Assembly: GCA_003415625.1 (NCBI GenBank)
Contig: PYIU01000004.1
Coordinates: 1,054,001 to 1,118,000, forward strand
Direction of reading: 5' to 3'
Source: Aquanectria penicillioides
Lineage: Eukaryota; Ascomycota; Sordariomycetes; Hypocreales; Nectriaceae
DNA: 64,000 nucleotides
A program made the translations under genes and the position numbers. Below the pieces are notes generated by a model, which had not been told where the DNA came from, made no database searches, and was given only the letters and a program-made list of their open reading frames with translations. The stretch's first letter is position 1. Every line of letters begins with the position of its first letter. Below are positions 35,283 through 46,525 of the stretch, piece by piece.

Positions 35283-36373
35283 GCTGGCTTTCTAATACCC
35301 TCACAATGCATTGCGATTACGGGATCAACGGTGTTGCACGGTTCGGGCATGGAAAATGAATGAATTTCTCGGGTTACATTTTATCCCATCCCATCGCAGT
35401 GACGTGTGAGGCCTGGGCTTGACCCTACCACACAATAGATGATGAGCTTTGTCTTAAGTGAAACGCCATATGTGATGATAAACATGATGACTTACCCCCG
35501 ATACTCACGTCTCATAGTGCATGTTGTAGAAGACTTTAAATATGTCTGACCAGGCTGGGCAAAAACTTTTCAGTAGTCGTCACATGTCCCGGACATGGTC
35601 TTACGCCCAGGAAGATAAATGTACATCAATGCATACCGCTGCATCCTACCCATCAGGTTCAGAACAGAACCAGTTAGTGCTAGCTCGAACATTGCACACC
35701 TAAGATTAAGCGGATGCTAGGTCTATCGTCACGAACTGGTTACTTCTTCTCAAGTCATTCTTTGCCACCACTTCCTCAATTATTATTCGCAGGTCAATTC
35801 TCATCCCATACTCCATCCTGGAGCGAGCAGCAACACGGATTTTCTCATTCTATCTCAGTTTATGATACCACGAAGGCTGAAATAGAAATTGGGCAGTAGA
35901 TCGGATATCGGTTGTGCCAATTGTTGCTTAGTCGTTCATTGTCAAAACTCAACGACGACATAACCCAAAATGGTGGCTCCTTCGACGAAAGATTTGGCTG
36001 GTAGTTACATGAGCCATTCTAACGAATGAAAGGAGGCGATATTAATGACAGGAAGAAAACTGTGAGAGATAAGAAGTCAAACACAATGGATTAAAACAGT
36101 GCGTAATCCAAAAGCATGTTCAGTATGGTGATAGTCGAGTGAACGAGCAAGTTTGGAGTTGTTTTTAGGGCCTTGATCTAACTAGCAAGAGCCAGCGTAC
36201 AACATATTTAACAATGAGCAATGACCCAACTGATATCTCCTCCACGTTTTCCAGTCTGGTGCTTTAGAAGTCATAGATCATGAAGGTGGTTTCGTCATCA
36301 TGCTGAAATCGTCTGATCCACAAGGTGTTGTAACTTCCCTTAGTCCCATTATTCGACAAGGTTCGACAACCAC
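35283..36373. other. Convergent 3' interval
   Basis: 1.1 kb between the 3' ends of eL8 and NTF2. AT-rich and without recognisable coding sequence. Confidence 0.6.
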
Positions 36374-37068
36374 TTAACCAAAGACAAGCTTGAAGACGTC
36401 GTTGAAGACATAGTACTGACCAGCGCCATCCTTCTGAAGCTGGAAGCACTGGCTGAAATTCATGGGGTTCTGCTCCTCATCGACCTGGAAAGGAATGCAA
36501 TCAGCTAATGTCAGGGGGGACCGATTCATCCAGATGACTTACCAGGAGCTGGCCAGTGATCAGAATGATAATGCCACCATCACCGATAGAAGGTTGAGCG
36601 TCGAGGGTGGAGACCTGGTGCTTGACCTTCTGGAAGGGAAGGCTCTGTTCAAGAAAAGAGAGCTGTTAGGGAGCAATCCACAAAATGGGAGTGAAGGTGG
36701 AACGTACGGTCAACTTTTCAACAATACCGTTGGTTCCGAGGACAGAGGCGCTCTCGAAGGTCAACATGGAGTTGTCTCGCTAACAGAGCCATTAGTTATC
36801 AACTCGCGTGGTCATTGTTCGGGCGGTGGGGTGTTTGACATACATAGAGGGCAGCAAGCTCGGCACGGCTAGCATCGAACTTGCCGTAGTAGAACTCGAC
36901 GAATTGCTCTGATCGTATTTAGGTTAACACGTCGTCGCGAGGGAGAGGAAGAGAGACAGCAAGTAGTAGGCAGAACATACTGGCCACATTCTCGTAGTCT
37001 AGAGTGCGCGGTTAGTTTTAGGGGTTGATAGACACATAGAGGCTAGGCGCGAGATACTTACCAGCCAT
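36374..37068 (-). CDS. NTF2: Nuclear transport factor 2
   Basis: Small dimeric carrier that returns RanGDP to the nucleus through FG nucleoporins. Six exons: 37068-37062, 36998-36981, 36908-36844, 36779-36708, 36644-36543, 36484-36374; 375 nt and 124 residues, the family length. Spliced protein starts MADYENVAKQFVEFYYGKFD, contains RAELAALYRDNSMLTFES, LPFQKVKHQVSTLDAQPS and GGIIILITGQLL, and ends FNDVFKLVFG. The first coding exon is seven bases (ATGGCTG) and the second 18 bases, so no open frame in unspliced sequence reveals the N-terminus. Every junction keeps frame and follows GT-AG. Confidence 0.94.
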
Positions 37069-37956
37069 CTTGACTATGTTGGGTGCCGACCTGGCAGAGA
37101 AACTAGAGGGTGTCGGTTTGCGAAAGGGAGAGCGAAGGGGGAGGATGAGAGCTCGCTTATCAGGTCGTCGCAAAGTCTGCCCAAGAGAAAGAATAATCTC
37201 GGCCAGGAGAAGATGAGGTGGATGGTGGGGTTAGGGAGGGGAGGGGCACAGTGCAGATTAGGCACGCACGTCACTCAGGCGGGGTTGATGTACAGCTGAC
37301 GAGCGCTGAGCGCCCGGTGCCGCGCCACGTTGCTGCTGGGGAAACGAGACGAAAACACAGTACGGCTCGGTAGAGGCATAAATGGCGGGATGGAGCTTGC
37401 TTAGCCCGATATTGCACCTATCAGGCCAGGTACACGCAATTACCCGGTGCAACGGCCTAGGTTAAATTCTGCGCAGCCGAAGCTTGAGCTTCCAATTTCT
37501 TTCACTTCCGCGACAGCCCAGGCAGCCCAGCGACAGCCTCAAAAGCATGCCCAACGTCAAGCGATGTTGGGCTGAGCCGGGCCGGGGCATGTTGGGCTAC
37601 GCTTGAATTGCCTGACTGCATTTCTCGCCCGCCCCGTCTTTCATTGTGCAATCCAAGGCCCGCCTGCCTGGGTTCCCTGTTCTTCAACGAGGTACGTTTC
37701 ACAAGCATTGCTTCTTCTTCTTTCGCATCGTCAAAAGCAACCCAACATCACAAACCTGCTGCATGTACACCAACATGATGACAATCGCTTATTAAGAACG
37801 GCCAACTGAACTAAACTGTTGATACCAATTTTACCAAGCTTATCAGTCTGATTAAATTCGCATTTATGCACTTTGATTTCCCCTTCACTTGCACAAATAG
37901 CAATTGCTAACTTTGCAATCAGTCCAGTCTAATCTCAACCCAACCATTCACGATAC
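37069..37956. other. Interval upstream of NTF2
   Basis: 0.9 kb containing the NTF2 promoter and the 3' flank of the hydrolase gene. No gene seen. Confidence 0.55.
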
Positions 37957-39675
37957 CTAGTCGCTGACCTTCTTAAACTCAACCACACCTTCGTACATGT
38001 TGCTCAGGCGAGACCAAAACTCGACCACCAGCGCATTTGGTTTCCCATCTGGTCCAATTCTAAACTCGGCCTTCTGCCATTCTTGGAACCAATTCATTGC
38101 CCTGTTGGCGCCTTGCACAGAGTAAAGGATCCAGTAGACACCACTCACATGGTGGAGCTCAATGTTAAATTGCCAAGTGGTGTTTGGGCAGTCGGCCACG
38201 AGTATCTCCTCGCCTAGCTTCTCGGGATGTGGTTGAACGCGTAGTGTAAAGCCCTTGTATCCAGGGTCGTAGTATGTACCCCCTAGATCCGTGATGTTCA
38301 CCGGGGACGGCAAAGGCGTATCGGGTCGGTCAGGAAACAGGACCTCAAGCTCCTTTCCGATGCTTGCCAAGAATTTTTCAGCGAGACCGCGCCATCTCGG
38401 TGGTGTCAGCGTGATCTGGGGACTACTCAGAGGAGAAGGCAACTTACTTGGCGTTTGCATCATATTGGACTTCCGGGGCAAGTCTCAGCTTCTCCTGGAT
38501 CAACTTGTACACCAGCACGTCCTCCACAGCGTTAGATGTCAAGCAGGTGTTCGCAAAGGCCACAACACCAAACTTGACCTCGGGAACCCAGTACACCTGG
38601 CTACCATAGGCATGCATACCGCCCGAGTGCGTGTAGATCACATGGCCCTGGATTGATGTGCGCTCCCAGCCTAGCCCGTACATGCTAATGTCCTTCCCGT
38701 TCTCTGGAAGCGCCTCCAACACGCGGGGCTTTCGAATGTCGATGTGCACCGCCTCCGAGAAGGGAGCCGACTGGTGTAGCATGCACTTCACCCACTTAGC
38801 GTAGTCGAGGGCGTTGGAGATGATGGCTCCCGCTCCACTGCACTCCACGACGGGCATCCAGGCTGCTTCGGTGAACTTCTTTTCTTCCTCCAGCCAAGTG
38901 TAGCCCCGTGCGAAGTGCTCCGGCGCGGCAAGCGCCTTGTCCAGGTCAAAGTAAGTTGACTTCATGCCAAGCGGGTCCCAGATTTCCTCGCGCATGACCT
39001 CTTCCAGCGGTTTTCCTGCGAGAGTCTCGATGACGTGCGAGAGGACCACGTACATCTGGTTACAGTACTGGAACTTGACACGAGGCTCCTCCGTCATTTC
39101 CAGATTGCGCAAGTTGCGCACCACATCCTTGACAGTGACGTATCTCTTCTTCTTACCATCGACACCCACAATCGGACCATCCTCGTCGTCAAAGTATCTT
39201 GAGGATGATTTATCGTGTCGTGGAAGCCCTGTTCGGTGGCAGATAGCATCTTCAAGGGTCAGGTGCTGCGTCGCCCACGCGTCCCTAAGAACAAAGTCTT
39301 CCCGGATAATAGACGAGATTGGCGTGTCCCAACCCTTCTCGAGCTCCGGATACTTCTTCGTATCAATCAGGTGGGCGATGAGAGCACCGACAAATGCTTT
39401 TGTGGTTGAAGCAGCATACCAGATGGTTTCTGGAGTTGCGGGAGTATCGGGGTAGGTTGCGATACCGTATCCCTGTCATTGGTCAGACTCCCGTGCCTGG
39501 ACAACACGATGTCATCATGAGTTGCACAACGCACCTCTGCAAAGATCTTGTCGTCGTCAATAACTGCAATCGACAAACCGGGGACGTTCCACTCCTCCAA
39601 CTTCTCCTTGACAAACTGGCCAAAGTCTTTGGTGAACGGGTTTCCGTCCGCTTCGGATTTCATTTGTTCTCCCAT
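37957..39675 (-). CDS. Serine beta-lactamase-like hydrolase
   Basis: Class C beta-lactamase/penicillin-binding-fold hydrolase (esterase or peptidase-like). Exons 39675-39535, 39472-38448 and 38395-37957 give 1605 nt and 534 residues. The catalytic set is complete: S69-T-T-K72 in AASTTKAF, Y183-C-N185 in FQYCNQMY, and HSG in the position of KTG (YTHSGGMHAYGS). The N-terminal FGQFVKEKLEEWNVPGLSIA is typical of the family. A C-terminal lipocalin-like beta domain (about 400-534, NITDLGGTYYDPGYKGF) follows. No signal peptide is evident, so it is probably cytosolic. Substrate unknown; fungal relatives include lactonases and statin/polyketide acyltransferases, but no such cluster is present. Confidence 0.9.
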
Positions 39676-41052
39676 TATTCCCGAGTGAATAGACGGTGGC
39701 TATTTAGTTAAGATCAAGTTATTGATGTAATGTAGTAGTAGACTGCTGTAGCTTACGGTTTATATCAAAAAAAAAAAAAAAAAAAAAACAAGAGGGAATG
39801 TCGACATTCTTATACAATTTTCCCTGTCCCCTCTTTCCGTCTCCGCTCCCGACTCCCTTGCTCACAGTAAGTTAAGTTCATCTAGCTGGCCATGCTTCAT
39901 CGGCACACCTTGTTCTCCTCTTGCAGGGCAGACCACGTTACAAATGATCCAACAACAGCGCATCAGGTGCCAAGTTTACGAGGCCTGGATATGTCAGATG
40001 GTGGCCTAGGGCACAAGTGGCCTTCCAATCCGGGATAATCACCTTGCCATCCTGGGCACAACGTTTGTTGCTTCTGAATTGAGTTTAGATTCGGCTTGAC
40101 TGGCTGGGCCGCTCGCAATCGACCCGCTCGGCCTTGGAGGGGGCCTGTCATGGCTTGGGGATGGAGAAAACGCGATAACCCCTGGCTGATCTGGATGCAG
40201 CTGAAACGGAAATAAGGGGATAAGGAAACAGAGAAAACGAGGCTAAGGAGCCTTGCAGAGCTACGTGCATAGTTACGTAGCAGTTGAGGGCACACCCGGT
40301 CAGATGAGTCGGGATGGCTGCGCATACATGTATGCAAGACTCGCGGGAAGCGTGTTAGTCGACGGCCCGCTCACATCGGCCATACGTATGCCCATGATGG
40401 ACTCGTAAAGCTAATACGTAGGCGTTGACAAGTACGTTGACGTGGATTCCTTCTTCCAGACACATCCATCGCTTCTGCCTGAAGGATGCCTAATTCCTCA
40501 TCAACTCCCCTCATTCACAACAGAAGGAGCATTATCATGACATTTCGCTGGGGGAAAAAAACCAATTTGGACAAGATGACGACAGAAACGAGAGTTCAGT
40601 GATTTGATTCTCTAGCCTCTAGTCTCACTAGGGAGCCTCACGGCCCAAAGTCATCTTGTACCCAGCACCCATCGCCGAAGCAAACCTTCGCCAACGCATT
40701 CAAAGCCATTGTTTTCTCTTTTTATTTGCAACGCCACGACGCTTCAACCTGCAAGCCATGGTTTGAGACACTGATTCATGAACAAACAACAGATGAATTG
40801 CCCATTTGACAAAAGATGTTTGTTGACAAAATGGCCCCGTTCCCTCATCTGAGTCTATACCAAGTCTGTCCATATATTTCAAAGTCTGTTTATGACACCA
40901 GCAATCCCCGGAGTTGGAGGGCCAAAAAGATTTCCACTCCCTGTCGGGGCATTGTTCTGCCTTTAAGGGCTTCATTTTCTCGTTACCAGTAATAGGGCAA
41001 CAGATCCAGCAAAGATTGCATTAGCAATGCTCAAAATCAGTTGTCGTTGCCC
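39676..41052. other. Interval upstream of the hydrolase gene
   Basis: 1.4 kb. Contains the A22 run, a 14-base palindrome (GCATACATGTATGC, 40322-40335) and a 10-base palindrome (CATACGTATG, 40381-40390). Open frames at 39963-40337 and 40700-40975 on the minus strand have no recognisable features. Confidence 0.55.
39767..39788. repeat. A22 homopolymer
   Basis: Run of 22 A about 90 bases upstream of the hydrolase ATG (T-run on the coding strand), probably within its promoter or leader. Confidence 0.9.
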
Positions 41053-42904
41053 TCACAGCTCCTCTTCCTCCTCAACCTTGGATTTCGCAACCCCAGTCGC
41101 GGGTTTAGCCAAGGACCCAGAACTGTTGCCGGACACCACCGAATCTAAGGCGGCACTGAGGTTCTGAGTCGCTGAAAGGTTGGCGTTAAGGTCCATGCTT
41201 GGCCGTTGCTTCTTGAGTGGGCTTCCCACAAGAGAAGGGTCAGGTAAATCGGTGCTAACCGCGGGTAATGGCAGATTGCTTCCAAGAAATTGTGTAGTAG
41301 CCGAGCTCTGCGTGTTTGGTGCTTCGCTTCCTTGCGATGCCTCCGGGGTTAGCTTGCTATCGGGGTCGGCTGAATGCGCTCTCTTAAGCTATTCCGGGAT
41401 TGTTAGTTCAACGGCCTCTAGGATAATGGGGTATCGAGAAAAGAATTTACGTGAATACGGTCTACACCGTCAGCAAGCTCGCCTTGGAACTGAGCGTCCT
41501 CTGGCGCGACCTTTCCATCGACATCCTTGTCGTCGACGTCATCCATTTTGGCCAGGGCATCGCTGTCATCGTCGTCGTCGTCGTCATCACTGTCCTCTGC
41601 AATGTTTCCATTGCTCTTCTTCCTAGCCTTTCGCCGTCTTGCTGCCTCTGAACCTTGGTCGCGGAAGGCCGAGAACCCAACCGTGCCGCCTGCCTTGAGG
41701 GGACCGAGATTGGAGAAGTCGAGCTGCCCCGATCGCCGTTTGGCAGAGCCGGGAGTTGTTTGGGGGTTCTTTGAGGACTGGAGAACACCGATCTTCTGGA
41801 GTTGCCCTAGAATATGCGTGTTAGTTGGCTAGTCATCCCACCCGAATTGTCATACTCACGCTCGCCCCGGTAGAAGAAAGTGAAAACGGCATAGGGCTTA
41901 TCCGGTCCATCAATCCCGGTGACCGTCTGTGTGCTGATCGTCTTCGGGTCGAGAGTCTTCGGTTTCGCAAAGCTCGTGGTATGCTCAACATCGGCGTCAA
42001 GGCCATTGCCTTTGTTGGAGTTCAGGTCGTCTTCATCGCCGTCATGGGCATCAAACTGGGGGGAGTATTCGCCCTTCTTGATTTCTCCAGAAGCCAAGAC
42101 TCGGAACATGGCCACCTTGATCTGTCCAGTTGCCTCTGGGGGCTCGTCGTCGTCGTCGTCGGACCAGGAATCAGAATCGTCGCCCACCGCTTCGATAGGC
42201 GACTTGTCATCAGCACCATAGCGGAGGGTATCCCTCTGGTTCTTAGACCCCTCCTCCACATCCATTCCCGGGTTGCCTTCGAGAATAGCCTTTTGTCGCC
42301 GCCGGCGCCTCTCAAACTTCTGGCGGCGCTTCTCCAGCTTCTCAGCAGCATCGTGTCCTTGCAAGTCCAGTCCATTCAACCAACGTTCAAGACCGACCTC
42401 GCGGAAAAGGAACTCGCGCTCGGCGAGGCCACCGCCTTCGGTTTCGGGAATCTGGACCCAGCGACTGTTGACCCACGTCTCCTCGCCTGGGCGCAACAAT
42501 GTGGCAACCTCCTCCTTAGCTCGACCGTCAAAGTAGATGTAGGCGGCAATGGTCTCGTTCTCCGAGTTCGTCATGGGAATGTAGGGATTCACAACACCAG
42601 AAAATTTGTTGCGGTCGCCATGAGAGCCAGGGTGAGTGCCGCCAACGAACTGGGGCTTCGGGTAGGGGTTGGCATCGCTGGGCTTCGGTGTCGAGTAGGG
42701 GATAGGCAGGCCCGGTGTGAGGAGGGTGATGGAGATGGCAAACTTGGCGGGTTCGGGCTTGTTGGAGTCTGAGCTCAACTGAGGTTGAGGGACTGGAATG
42801 TAGGTGCTAATTCGCGAGAGACGAGACTGCTTCTGCATGCCGTGTTCGGGCAGCGGGGCACCATTTGCATGGATGCTGACCGCAATGCCCTTGAAGCAGG
42901 GCAT
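41053..42904 (-). CDS. Conserved ascomycete protein with acidic tail, function unknown
   Basis: Exons 42904-41860, 41806-41451 and 41388-41053 give 1737 nt and 578 residues. The start is the ATG at 42904 (MPCFKGIAVSIHANGAPL); the frame is open further upstream only from non-ATG codons. The N-terminal 190 residues look like a folded domain: KFAISITLLTPGLPIPYSTP, AAYIYFDGRAKEEVATLLRP, then WVNSRWVQIPE and EREFLFREVGLERWLNGLDL. They are followed by a basic helix (EKRRQKFERRRRRQK) and two Asp-rich segments, suggesting a nuclear or chromatin-linked protein. The middle region again resembles a beta domain (IKVAMFRVLASGEIKKGEY). I cannot name the domain; a DUF7918-like fold is possible but unproven. 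Confidence 0.82.
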
Positions 42905-43001
42905 TGTAGCGGGACGCGAAATGGGCAAGAGTCCGGGGGAGAGCAAGGACTGGCAAGATAGACCAAGGAGGCAGCGGGAGAGCGGCTGTCGAGAGACGTT
43001 G

Positions 43002-43012
43002 GGGTTAGGGTT
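43002..43012 (-). promoter_or_regulatory. Telomere-repeat-like motif (AACCCTAACCC on coding strand)
   Basis: On the minus strand it reads AACCCTAACCC, about 100 bases upstream of the ATG at 42904. Such interstitial telomere motifs are Tbf1-type sites in fungal promoters. A second AAAACCCTA lies near 43557-43565. Function inferred. Confidence 0.4.
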
Positions 43013-43331
43013 GTGCTCGCAGGGTCAAGACTCAGAGAGAGTCGGAGAGTCGGAGTAGGGCGGCGGGCGTCGTGATCGTCGGGAGTTGCGTCAAGGGGAG
43101 AGACAGGCCAGGACGGGCGGTGGTGGAGGGCTGTGGGGGCGCGCGGCTGATTGATTGCTAGGAAGGGAACAGCGCACCGACGCTTCAGCTACTAGCCATG
43201 TCTCTCGGGTAACGACGGTGGGCGGGCGGGCTGGGTAACGACGAGAGCGAGGACGAGGGTGAGGGCCTAAGCTAAATAAGGCCGTTCCGTGGTCGTTGTG
43301 CGGCGACGCGAGAGGATGCAGGTTTGCGCGG

Positions 43332-43405
43332 GCGAAGGAGAAGCAGGAGGAGTAGGAGAAGGAGAAGGGGTAGGAGGAGGAGGAGGATGAGGATGAGGGA
43401 AAGGT
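43332..43405. repeat. GA/GGA polypurine tract
   Basis: About 74 bases almost entirely of purines in GGA, GAA and GGAT units on the plus strand; the coding strand of the gene at 42904 is the pyrimidine strand. Common in fungal promoters. Confidence 0.75.
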
Positions 43406-44635
43406 GAGCAGACCCAGAAGGAGATGGGCTGAGCGGGAACGGAAACGGGAAAGATTCGAGGCTCAACGGTTGTGTCGCGGGAGCAGAGTGAATGCTGAAA
43501 GGGCGCTGGGCCTCAGTAAAATTAGTGGAGTCGAGGTTGAAACCTGGGCTGTTTGCTAGGGTTTTCCCCGGTGATGGCCGGCCGAGATACAGCGGTTCAG
43601 CAAACACCTCCACTACCTGGCCGGGCGGCGGCAGTGAACCGTAAATAGCGGGCGGGTTGCAGGCGACCGCCAGACAGTGGACGGCCGCCAGCAGTTTGCA
43701 CCTGACAGGAACAGCCGATCCAAATCAAGTTTTGACGGTTGGCAGCGCCAGGCACCAATGGATGCGCCCTCGTGTTCCTTTCCTCAAGTACCACGTACCA
43801 CTCATATCACTGATGGGGGCGGCGGCGAGGAAACGGAAACAGTCTTTTTTCAGAGAGGGGGCTGGCTACAAACTTCCATAGGGAACCATGGGGGCTAACA
43901 AACTGGGTGCGTGAACGCCAAGTAGGCAAGGTGGGTACTTGGCGGAGGTAGGGAGCCACGGGGGCTTCAGTGAAGTGAGGGGCTGGCCGCTGTACCTTGG
44001 CAGATCTATCCGTACCTGCTACCAGTACCAGGGCCAGCGGGGCAGTAAGGGTAAGGCTGCCCACGGACAGGACAGGCCAGCAGGCACCTACCGTAATTGA
44101 CTCCTACTGCCTCCTGGCTCGGGATCCGACCGCTTTTCACTACCCTGAGCGGCAGCACCCGTCGGAGACTGAGCGCACTACATGCGGCGAATTTCTTCCT
44201 CGAAGGAGCATTAGGCTCGCCGCCGTGTGCCCAGATGGCTCCGAGGTTACACAATATAAGTCTCAGTTTCCAGCCTTGTTCCTCAAAGCTTCATGGCCGT
44301 TCTTAGAATATTTTTGGATATGTATTGTTGGACCGTGTGTCCACTCACGTATTCTGGGGAATCTGTCTCAGAGCTAGGGCTGAGCACCATCGATCATACT
44401 GCATGACCAAAGCACAATTGCGCAGCCTGGGTTCGTTCTAGCCACTCAAGCATTCAGCATAACTAGGATAACGGAAACTTGTATCCCTAAATACGAATAC
44501 ATACAGGCGCTGACGCCGTAAATGATAATAATCAAAAACAATGGTATATAACCATCAGGAAATATACTGTAAAGGGTATCTGTTCCTCCAATCCATCCAT
44601 CCTTCATTCATCACTCATATCCCACTTCGACATTC

Positions 44636-45968
44636 CTACTCGTTCGCCCTCCCCGACCTGCGTCTGCGAATCCTGCCACTGCCCTCTTCACTATAGCTCG
44701 TCCCCAATCCAGAATCCTTCCTTCGGCGATCGTCATCGTCATCATCATCTTCTTCTTCTTCCTCTTCTTCTTCCTCGCCCTCGCCCTCGCCCTCATCATC
44801 AGCCTCAGCCCCTTCCCTAGGAAGTTCCGACAATGGTTGCTCTTCAACCGTCTCCTGCTTAATCTTGGGTTCGTATCTAAGCGGCGGTTGTCTTCCATAC
44901 GTTGGAAATGTGTCAGGATGGTCGTCTTCCTCTTCTCCTTCTCCAGCCTCGTCGTCATCTTCTTCATCCTTGATGGCCTGCCGCCAAGCTCCTTCCAGCC
45001 TCTGATTTTTCACACCTGCATCTCCAGGCGCCGATCCTGTCGTCGCGCTCCAGATTGCCCATGCTATTGCCATGAAAACAAGTTCGCAAACCCAGAATAA
45101 AAACGTAAACGCAAGGTACGTGGAGATCCGGTAATGCACCATTAACCAGCGCAGTCCCCGAAGCTGCGCTGTTAACCTCAGTGCCGCATGGTACACTTGA
45201 ATCGATTGTCCAGCTTCGACCTCCACATAAGCAGATCCTGGAATTTTGGACCCTTTTGGAAACCAAACTCGCTCCGCCAGTGGTATAACTAAGTCCGTTG
45301 TGCTCGATCCGGGTGCGAACAAGTGATAAAACAAAAAAAGGAACCGTGACGCAAGGGAGACAAACGGGTCAACATATGGAATCAAAGCCGACCTGCGGGA
45401 ACTGAAAAGAATCTCTGTCTGTCCGAATCCTCCATGCTCGGTGGCGTGTAACTGGGCGCTTGTATCGAGTTGGCCGTCGGCTGTGGCGTCGAGGAGGTGT
45501 AGACTGACCATAAAATTCCCCCGGTCGAGATTCGGCGACGAGCGTGGCATAGACAGTGTCAATGAGATATCGTATTCCTGCTGTGACTTCATCGGCGGTG
45601 TGGCTATCGACGCAATGCCGTATGGATTGACTCCAGATCTGAGCCCAGCACAGACAGTCAGTCAGTCAGCCAGATCACACCACAGCTGAGGTCTCGCCCA
45701 GCCAGATTCGGAGATGCGTACCCATATTGCAGGTATAGAGGCGTTGTTACAACCTGATGTGGGAGGAAATTCTGGAAAAAGAGCGCAGATGCGATTCCCG
45801 CCAGTCCAAGGAGGGTGACTGCGCTGCACACGAGGAGAATTGTGTTGACCACCGCCCGCTGAACGGGTTTGGAGGTGACGAGCCGAGCGGTCTCCTGTAG
45901 AGTATCCTAGAAAGTAAACCCGTCAGAGATATAGGAGTGGGAAGTCTCCAGAAACCAGCCCTTACCAT
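44636..45968 (-). CDS. Seipin
   Basis: ER membrane protein organising lipid-droplet formation. Exons 45968-45966 (ATG alone), 45906-45722 and 45638-44636 give 1191 nt and 396 residues. N-terminal helix after VTSKPVQRAV: VNTILLVCSAVTLLGLAGIA. The lumenal seipin core includes NPYGIASIA, QQEYDISLTLSMPRSSPNLD, RGNFMVSLHLLD and AERVWFPKGSKIPGSAYVEV. The second membrane span is STYLAFTFLFWVCELVFMAI. The cytosolic C-terminus is an acidic low-complexity tail (Glu/Asp runs) ending in a basic RRRRSGRANE. The start is inferred: no other in-frame ATG lies close upstream and the ATG abuts a GTAAGG donor. The family call is firm; the exact start is less certain. Confidence 0.88.
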
Positions 45969-46525
45969 TGCGAGCACGACACGTACGTTCACGTCCGTTG
46001 ACGCGTAGGGCGTTGAAGTGGAAGCCGAGAGGATGATGGCAGGAGAGGGTTTAGTGGCATGTGATGGGTGATGTTACAGCGGAGCTCAGCAGCTCCCAAC
46101 GTCATAGCTTCTTCAACCCATGTAAAAACGGTACGTACCACCACGAACCTAGTCAGATTACTTCACAAACTTGCTTGCGTCTGAGTAATGCATTTCGAGA
46201 AGAGTATCCATGTTTTCATTTTAACATCTAAAAGAAGAAATATAATATGTGTTTCCCTAATTAATCTTATAACGAAGGGCATGTGAAGTATAAAAGAACA
46301 TTCTTGCTAAAACAAACAACGCCGAAATAGCAGAAGTAGAAGAAAAATGATTCCAGGCCGTGACATGTAAAACAAAAAAAGGGTGGCAAGCCCATCCCAA
46401 GCTCCGTACCAGCTCGTCATCGAAAGCCAACGGTATATTCGCAAGTCGTTAACAAAATGCATCAATCAATCAACCAGGTGGTCAGTCAGTTAGTCGCTCA
46501 GTCGCTCTCAAGTCAGTCAATCAAA
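45969..46525. other. Seipin promoter and F-BAR 3' flank
   Basis: 0.56 kb, AT-rich in the middle. At its right end (about 46461-46520) are imperfect TCAA/GTCA tetranucleotide repeats in the 3' untranslated region of the F-BAR gene; a similar GTCA array (about 45656-45672) lies in seipin intron 2. Confidence 0.55.

Larger units (their letters stand above)
42905..44635. other. Interval between the unnamed gene and seipin
   Basis: 1.7 kb holding the promoter of the unnamed gene and the 3' flank of seipin. Contains a telomere-repeat-like motif (43002-43012) and a long purine tract (43332-43405). No gene I can support. Confidence 0.55.

Noticed and set aside
40700..40975. 91-codon minus-strand open frame with a basic end
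   Set aside because: No family resemblance and no promoter or intron evidence.
41825..42772. 315-codon plus-strand open frame
   Set aside because: Antisense shadow of the unnamed conserved gene, whose splice sites and acidic composition are coherent on the other strand.
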